Shown: positions 14,665 through 18,551 of the stretch, piece after piece
Layout of the letters: the number at the start of each line of letters is the position of its first letter
How positions within the stretch are numbered: the stretch's first letter is position 1
NCBI GenBank assembly: GCA_003225595.1
Contig: QIAR01000029.1
Span: forward strand, 1 to 18,551
DNA length: 18,551 bases
From: Acidobacteriota bacterium
Lineage (GTDB): Bacteria > Acidobacteriota > Terriglobia > Terriglobales > Acidobacteriaceae
Reading direction: 5' to 3'
Notes under the pieces: model-generated
Told to the model about the DNA's origin: nothing
Databases searched by the model: none
What the model saw: the letters and a program-made list of their open reading frames with translations, nothing else
Made by a program: the position numbers and the translations under genes

Positions 14665-14791
14665 TCCACATCACGAAAAAGGAGGCCAGCCCAGAGGAGC
14701 AAATTGGGCCAGCCTCATAAAGCCCGAGCGAAACTCGTTTCGCGTCGGGCAAAAAAACAAGGCCGGCCCGGAGGAGCCGGAACCGGCCTAA
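14665..14791 (-). terminator. Terminator array of the surface-protein gene
   Basis: Three strong hairpins lie in a row. The first met by minus-strand transcription (about 14760-14791) has AGGCCGG / CCGGCCT arms followed by TTGTTTTTTTGCCC, a classical intrinsic terminator. The second (about 14724-14751) pairs GCCCGA.GCGAAA with TTTCGC.TCGGGC. The third (about 14682-14717) pairs GAGGCTGGCCCA with an almost complementary arm. The first and third share GGCC.GCCC.GAGGAGC and look like diverged duplicates. Confidence 0.75.
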
Positions 14792-14811
14792 GTACAAGCA
14801 GCGCCCAAACC

Positions 14812-17085
14812 TTACGGACAGATAGACGCTACCTTATTGTTGATGGCATCGAACGCATTCTTGGCTCCCACCTGGCTTGCCTTCACGTTGCCGTACCAGA
14901 CCGCCCCAGCATCCGCTAAAGGATCTTTGGTGTTCTGGTAGGCCAGCATCGCCGAAACCGTGTCGCACTTTGTGACGCCGAACAGACCGGCGACGTTCGA
15001 GAAGGTTCCGGGGCAGGTTGCCGTGCCGCCCGATCCGTCAATCATGTTGCAAACGTGAGAGAGGTCGATCGACACACTGCCGATTGGTCCGGGTGCGCCG
15101 ATCTTGTTCCCTCCAAGTGATGGATCGCTGAAGTAAACATCCAGGGCAGTAGCGAGCATCTGCGCTCTTAACATCGTGTTGCACGTCTTGCTGGTGCTAG
15201 TGCACGTCGCCACCTTGATGATGTTATAGACGTAGGTGGCCAAGCCTGACGAAGGCGCGTCAGAGAATGGATGGTATTGCCTGAGCCACGCTCCCAGCGC
15301 CGTCTGGCTCGCCGCACTGATGATGCCCTGGCCGTTCTTGTTCTGCCAGAAGCCCATCGTCAGCGCCCCAGTGGCTTCGTTACAGAGCTCCACTTTCTGG
15401 CTGTCGCTCCCCGTCGTGCTAGTCGTGTTGGTTATAAACGTGGCTGTGTTGTTGACCGTCGTGCAGCTTCCACCGGTGGCAGTCACGGTCTTCTTATAAG
15501 TGAAGCTCGCGCTCGCGCACACCGGGTTCGGGAAGGTCCCGGAAGGTGCATTCGGGTCGGTTATGTTGACGCAATCGTCCACCAGAGATGCCGTGTAGGC
15601 GACGGAGTGTGAAGGTGTATCTGTGCTTCCGGGCAGGGTGGCGCCGTTGCTGAGAACCTGCGTGCTCCAGGTCACGGTCGCATTGTTAGTCTCGCCGGAA
15701 GGAACAGTCCCGGAGATAGCGCACGTGTACGAGTAACTGGTTGTGCCCGGCGGGATGCTGGCTGGGAACGAGGGACTTCCGTCGAGGCTGCAAGTCCCCG
15801 CGGAATCCGATAACTGATCCGACACGCTATCAATCGTGATGTTCACGGAGTTGGTGTTGTTCACCGAAATCGCGCCCTTGACCTGGATGCCCGTTATCGA
15901 CTGCGCAGTCCGAGTGACTGCGACAGTGTAGGTGAACGTGAATGAGTTGCCAGACTGTTCGACTAAGGTCTTGTCAACGGATTTGGTGATACCCCACGAG
16001 TACGGCTGAGTGTAGCTTCCGTTAGCAGTTTTGGAGTCTGTAGGCGTTGACGCCGCGATGTAGTTGCCGAAAGGATCGGCAGCAATCGCATCGCCTGGAT
16101 GCAGCGTGATCGTTTCGCTTGTAAGGACCTTGTTTCCGTCCCACGGTGCCGATTGCGTCCAGGGGCCGCTCGGAGTAGTCATAGGACAGCCAGAGCTGTT
16201 GCAATACTTGCTGCCAGCTCCAGGTCCGCTGCCCTCCGTCAGTACTATATCGACGGACGTCTCACCTTCGCCGAACGTATGGGTGAAGGTTACGCAACCG
16301 AAATCAGGGCTGGGGGTTGAGATACCCGTGGTTGGGTCAGTGATGACAGTGTTGTTGGTGTTCTGGGTAGCGAGGGGATCAACGTTCGTCGCCGTTATGG
16401 GCCAGGCGCCCAAAAGCGGCTCGTCACCATTCAGAGAGTGGTCGGCATTCTGATCCCAGAACTTGCAGACATTTATAGTTGCTGGCCCCGCACAATCTGT
16501 AGTGCACACTGTGCTCTTTTTGATTCGGAAGGCGTCGTACTTGCATTGCGAGGGGCCGGTTGCGTTCACCGAGCAGATCGCGAGGATGTACACGCCACCG
16601 GGATTGGACGTATCGTCGTAAGGCAATAGCTGGATGACTTGGTGCCCCTGGGGGTCGATGCCGACAAAGTGCGTACCACCGTAAGAGGAGATCAAGTGGT
16701 TCGATACTGTGAACGTGCGATTGCTTACGTCGTCGCCGCCCCCGGGACCGCCATTGGAGGCGGTTATGTCACTCAGGTTTCCGTTGGCGCCGTCCAAAAA
16801 GCCGCCGTTCTGGAATCCTGGTACGAGTACGGCAAAGAAGTAGCCTCCGTCTGAGAGGCCAGCCGCGTTGGGTCCACCATTCATGAAAACATCTTCCTTC
16901 GCGGCGTAGTTGTTGCAGTCAATACCATTCGGGCTATCGAGACAGCCTAGCAAGCTAGTATCGAACGTCGTAAAGCCCGCGCCAGGCGCGGCGTTGGCGG
17001 GTATGCTTACGGCCAGAGTAAAGACAATCAACGTTATCGCCAGGTAACACAGCAGCCTGGCAGACGAAATTGGTGGCGTTCTCAT
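14812..17085 (-). CDS. Large secreted surface/adhesin-type protein with C-terminal WQNKNGQ domain
   Basis: 757 residues from ATG at 17085, with AAAGGAAAA about 13 bases upstream and a signal peptide (LLCYLAITLIVFTLAVSIPANA). The frame is open to 17220 but the extension lacks signal features. Residues about 33-195 form a Gly/Asn-rich module. Residues 203-285 resemble a prealbumin/SdrD-B-like fold (NVCKFWDQNADHSLNGDEPL, with a calcium-loop-like DxNxD). Residues 365-565 are DUF11-like beta repeats (SWGITKSVDKTLVEQSGN, TNNATVTWSTQVLSNGATLP). Residues 571-757 are a cysteine-containing domain (GALTMGFWQNKNGQGII, TYVYNIIKVATC, DLSHVCNMIDG, VWYGNVKAS) that I cannot assign. There is no LPXTG, PEP-CTERM or obvious transmembrane end. 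Probably exported and extracellular; function unknown. Fragments of the last domain occur at 8326 and perhaps 9793. Confidence 0.85.
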   Translation of the reverse strand: MRTPPISSARLLCYLAITLIVFTLAVSIPANAAPGAGFTTFDTSLLGCLDSPNGIDCNNYAAKEDVFMNGGPNAAGLSDGGYFFAVLVPGFQNGGFLDGANGNLSDITASNGGPGGGDDVSNRTFTVSNHLISSYGGTHFVGIDPQGHQVIQLLPYDDTSNPGGVYILAICSVNATGPSQCKYDAFRIKKSTVCTTDCAGPATINVCKFWDQNADHSLNGDEPLLGAWPITATNVDPLATQNTNNTVITDPTTGISTPSPDFGCVTFTHTFGEGETSVDIVLTEGSGPGAGSKYCNSSGCPMTTPSGPWTQSAPWDGNKVLTSETITLHPGDAIAADPFGNYIAASTPTDSKTANGSYTQPYSWGITKSVDKTLVEQSGNSFTFTYTVAVTRTAQSITGIQVKGAISVNNTNSVNITIDSVSDQLSDSAGTCSLDGSPSFPASIPPGTTSYSYTCAISGTVPSGETNNATVTWSTQVLSNGATLPGSTDTPSHSVAYTASLVDDCVNITDPNAPSGTFPNPVCASASFTYKKTVTATGGSCTTVNNTATFITNTTSTTGSDSQKVELCNEATGALTMGFWQNKNGQGIISAASQTALGAWLRQYHPFSDAPSSGLATYVYNIIKVATCTSTSKTCNTMLRAQMLATALDVYFSDPSLGGNKIGAPGPIGSVSIDLSHVCNMIDGSGGTATCPGTFSNVAGLFGVTKCDTVSAMLAYQNTKDPLADAGAVWYGNVKASQVGAKNAFDAINNKVASICP

Positions 17086-17906
17086 AATTGTAGACTTTTC
17101 CTTTGACAGAACGAAGTAGGCAGGTTCTCGCTCGTAGGTCGGTTGATTAAGTTGTGCCGAGGGAGGAGGATGGTCGGACGAAACTTGCCCCCACAAGCTG
17201 AGCTGCAATCGCGTGACCATTGTTCGCGCGGGCGTAAGTACTGAAAATGTGTGGTTTCGAGATATGTCGTGTACGGTATATGTGAAGTTAGTTGCGCCTT
17301 GTATGGAACGTGAATCAACGGCACGGTAACGGCTCAGAAGAAAAAATGGATGAGTTCTGTCGCTTGAGCGGCGTTATTCCAGCGGGCAAGACTTAGTGAC
17401 CCGGCAACATCACTGCGGTAAGCTGCGCGTCATCCTCGTTCTAACGAAGTTCTGGCTTCGAATACGTCGCATCCCGGAATTCATCCACCAGCGAGTTGCC
17501 AACATGGACACGTTAGGGGAGTCAGTACGTTGGTGCCAGTCACAGATGGGTTCCTCAGGGCTACGTATCGACCGAGCAGTTCTGGGCAGGGCTGTTCGAC
17601 GAGCGTCCCGTCACTCTAACCGGAGTCGGGGCGCTTTCGTTTGTGGGGCTGTCCTTGCTGTGACCGTCTGCGATGGAACATGTTTTCCCTGTGGAATGCT
17701 TCTGCATTGCGATTCAAGTACTGATTACTGCGGTAATGTCGAGGTAACAGTCAAAGGTTAACACCAACGCGAAAGCAATCTTGGCGTAAGTTCCTCTCGC
17801 TAGTAGGAATTCCGAGCGGCCGGCTAGTACAGAACGAATGCTGCCTGCTGTCGGACTGCAACGCCAGTCTGATTTGGCATCGCAGGTGCTAGCTATTCTA
17901 CTCTAG
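17086..17906. other. No gene recognised
   Basis: This 820-bp stretch between the surface-protein start and the IS1595 remnant contains the upstream region of that gene but no clear -35/-10 pair. A 121-codon plus-strand frame at 17396-17761 has no ribosome binding site and no family resemblance. No tRNA, hairpin with T-run or direct repeat was seen. Confidence 0.4.
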
Positions 17907-17915
17907 TTTCGCGCC

Positions 17916-18551
17916 ATGTGGTGGGTGACGACCCAGAAGAACGGCGCCAGCGCGTTGGGGCTGCAACGAGTGCTGGGGCTGAAGAGCTATGAGACGGCCT
18001 GGACGTGGCTGCATAAATTGCGCCGCGCCATGGTAAGACCGGGGCGCGACCTGCTCACCGACAGAGTCGAGGTGGACGAATGCTATGTGGGCGGTCTGGA
18101 GGAAGGCCTGCCCGGTCGGCTCAACTTGGAAAAAGCACTGATTGTGGTTGCGGCTCAAGAGAATGGGCCTGGGATCGGACGGATTCGCATGCGCCAGATT
18201 GTAGACGCTTCGGCCGAAAGCCTGGTGCCCTTTGTGCAGGACTCGGTAGAACCGGGTAGCGTCATCCACACCGACGGCTGGCTGGGATACCTACCCTTGG
18301 AGCGCAGCGGCTACCAGCACGACGTCACATTCCTACGGGGTAAGAAGAAGACTCCATCGAAGTTGATGCCGCGGGTCCACCGCGTGATCTCCCTCCTCAA
18401 ACGGTGGCTGATGGGAACCCACCAGGGAGCGGTCAGCCACAAGCATCTCGATTACTACCTGGACGAGTTCACGTTCCGATTCAACCGGCGGCGATCAAAA
18501 AGCCGCGGCAAGCTCTTCTTCCGCCTCGTGCAGCAAGCCGTAGCAGTCGAG
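17916..18551 (+). CDS. IS1595/ISXO2-type transposase, N-terminally truncated, runs off window
   Basis: 212 codons are open from ATG at 17916 to the window end. MWWVTTQKNGASALGLQRVL, SYETAWTWLHKLRRAMVRPG, VEVDECYVGG (catalytic Asp), SVIHTDGWLGY (second Asp), HQGAVSHKHLDYYLDEF and FRFNRRRSKSRGKLF are typical of the ISXO2-like DDE domain. Family members begin about 80-100 residues earlier with a Cys4 zinc ribbon (CPxC...CxxC) and WFRAMWWV. Here only FRA precedes the Met in frame, after a TAG at 17904-17906, so the DNA-binding N-terminus is missing. The C-terminus at QQAVAVE is within a few residues of the usual end. Probably inactive. Confidence 0.82.
   Translation, partial: MWWVTTQKNGASALGLQRVLGLKSYETAWTWLHKLRRAMVRPGRDLLTDRVEVDECYVGGLEEGLPGRLNLEKALIVVAAQENGPGIGRIRMRQIVDASAESLVPFVQDSVEPGSVIHTDGWLGYLPLERSGYQHDVTFLRGKKKTPSKLMPRVHRVISLLKRWLMGTHQGAVSHKHLDYYLDEFTFRFNRRRSKSRGKLFFRLVQQAVAVE

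Noticed and set aside
14492..14791. 99-codon frame with GTG start and AAGGAA upstream
   Set aside because: Its second half translates the terminator hairpins of the convergent gene, and the first half matches nothing I know. A short gene remnant is possible.
17396..17761. 121-codon plus-strand frame
   Set aside because: It has no start signals and no recognisable protein features.
17898..18269. Minus-strand frame
   Set aside because: It is antisense to the IS1595-type transposase.

Overview
The window looks like a decayed accessory region of a soil bacterium, most likely an Acidobacteriota member. This is inferred from moderately GC-rich DNA, secreted phosphoesterases carrying Ig-like and PKD modules, an Ig-like style common in that phylum, and many type II toxin-antitoxin (TA) genes. 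No rRNA, tRNA or housekeeping gene is present to confirm the taxonomy.

Layout. 1-920: right part of a dead IS5-type insertion sequence. 936-8158: three paralogous exported phosphoesterases of the PF04185 type. They are phosphoesterase-PKD-glycoside hydrolase (minus), lipobox-Ig-Ig-phosphoesterase (plus) and phosphoesterase-Ig-like-PKD-carbohydrate-binding-like (minus, frameshifted signal peptide). Remnants of IS630 and IS256 transposases lie between the first two. The first and third share a 225-bp PKD segment with one mismatch and a 52-bp palindromic upstream element. 8320-10550: scraps, namely a short piece of a protein domain found whole at 14812-17085, a 3'-truncated PPOX-fold oxidoreductase, a collapsed kelch/galactose-oxidase-like gene, an unidentified conserved remnant and a MazF-like fragment. 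10766-14307: a TA-rich stretch with intact RHH-Doc and AbrB-VapC pairs, an intact PilZ gene, and fragments of PilZ, AbiEii and VapBC genes butted against one another. 14665-17085: a large secreted, cysteine-rich, surface-type protein with a strong terminator array. 17086-17906: no recognisable gene. 17916-18551: IS1595/ISXO2-type transposase lacking its N-terminal zinc-ribbon region.

How it fits together. The coherent functional theme is a set of exported phosphoesterases with interchangeable polysaccharide- and adhesion-type modules, plausibly co-regulated through the shared palindrome and acting on polymers or phosphorylated compounds outside the cell. The rest looks like a deposition zone for mobile and TA genes. 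Two TA operons remain intact with readable promoters and operator-like repeats, while at least three others are reduced to pieces. All functional statements come from reading translations and recalled family motifs; no database search was run.
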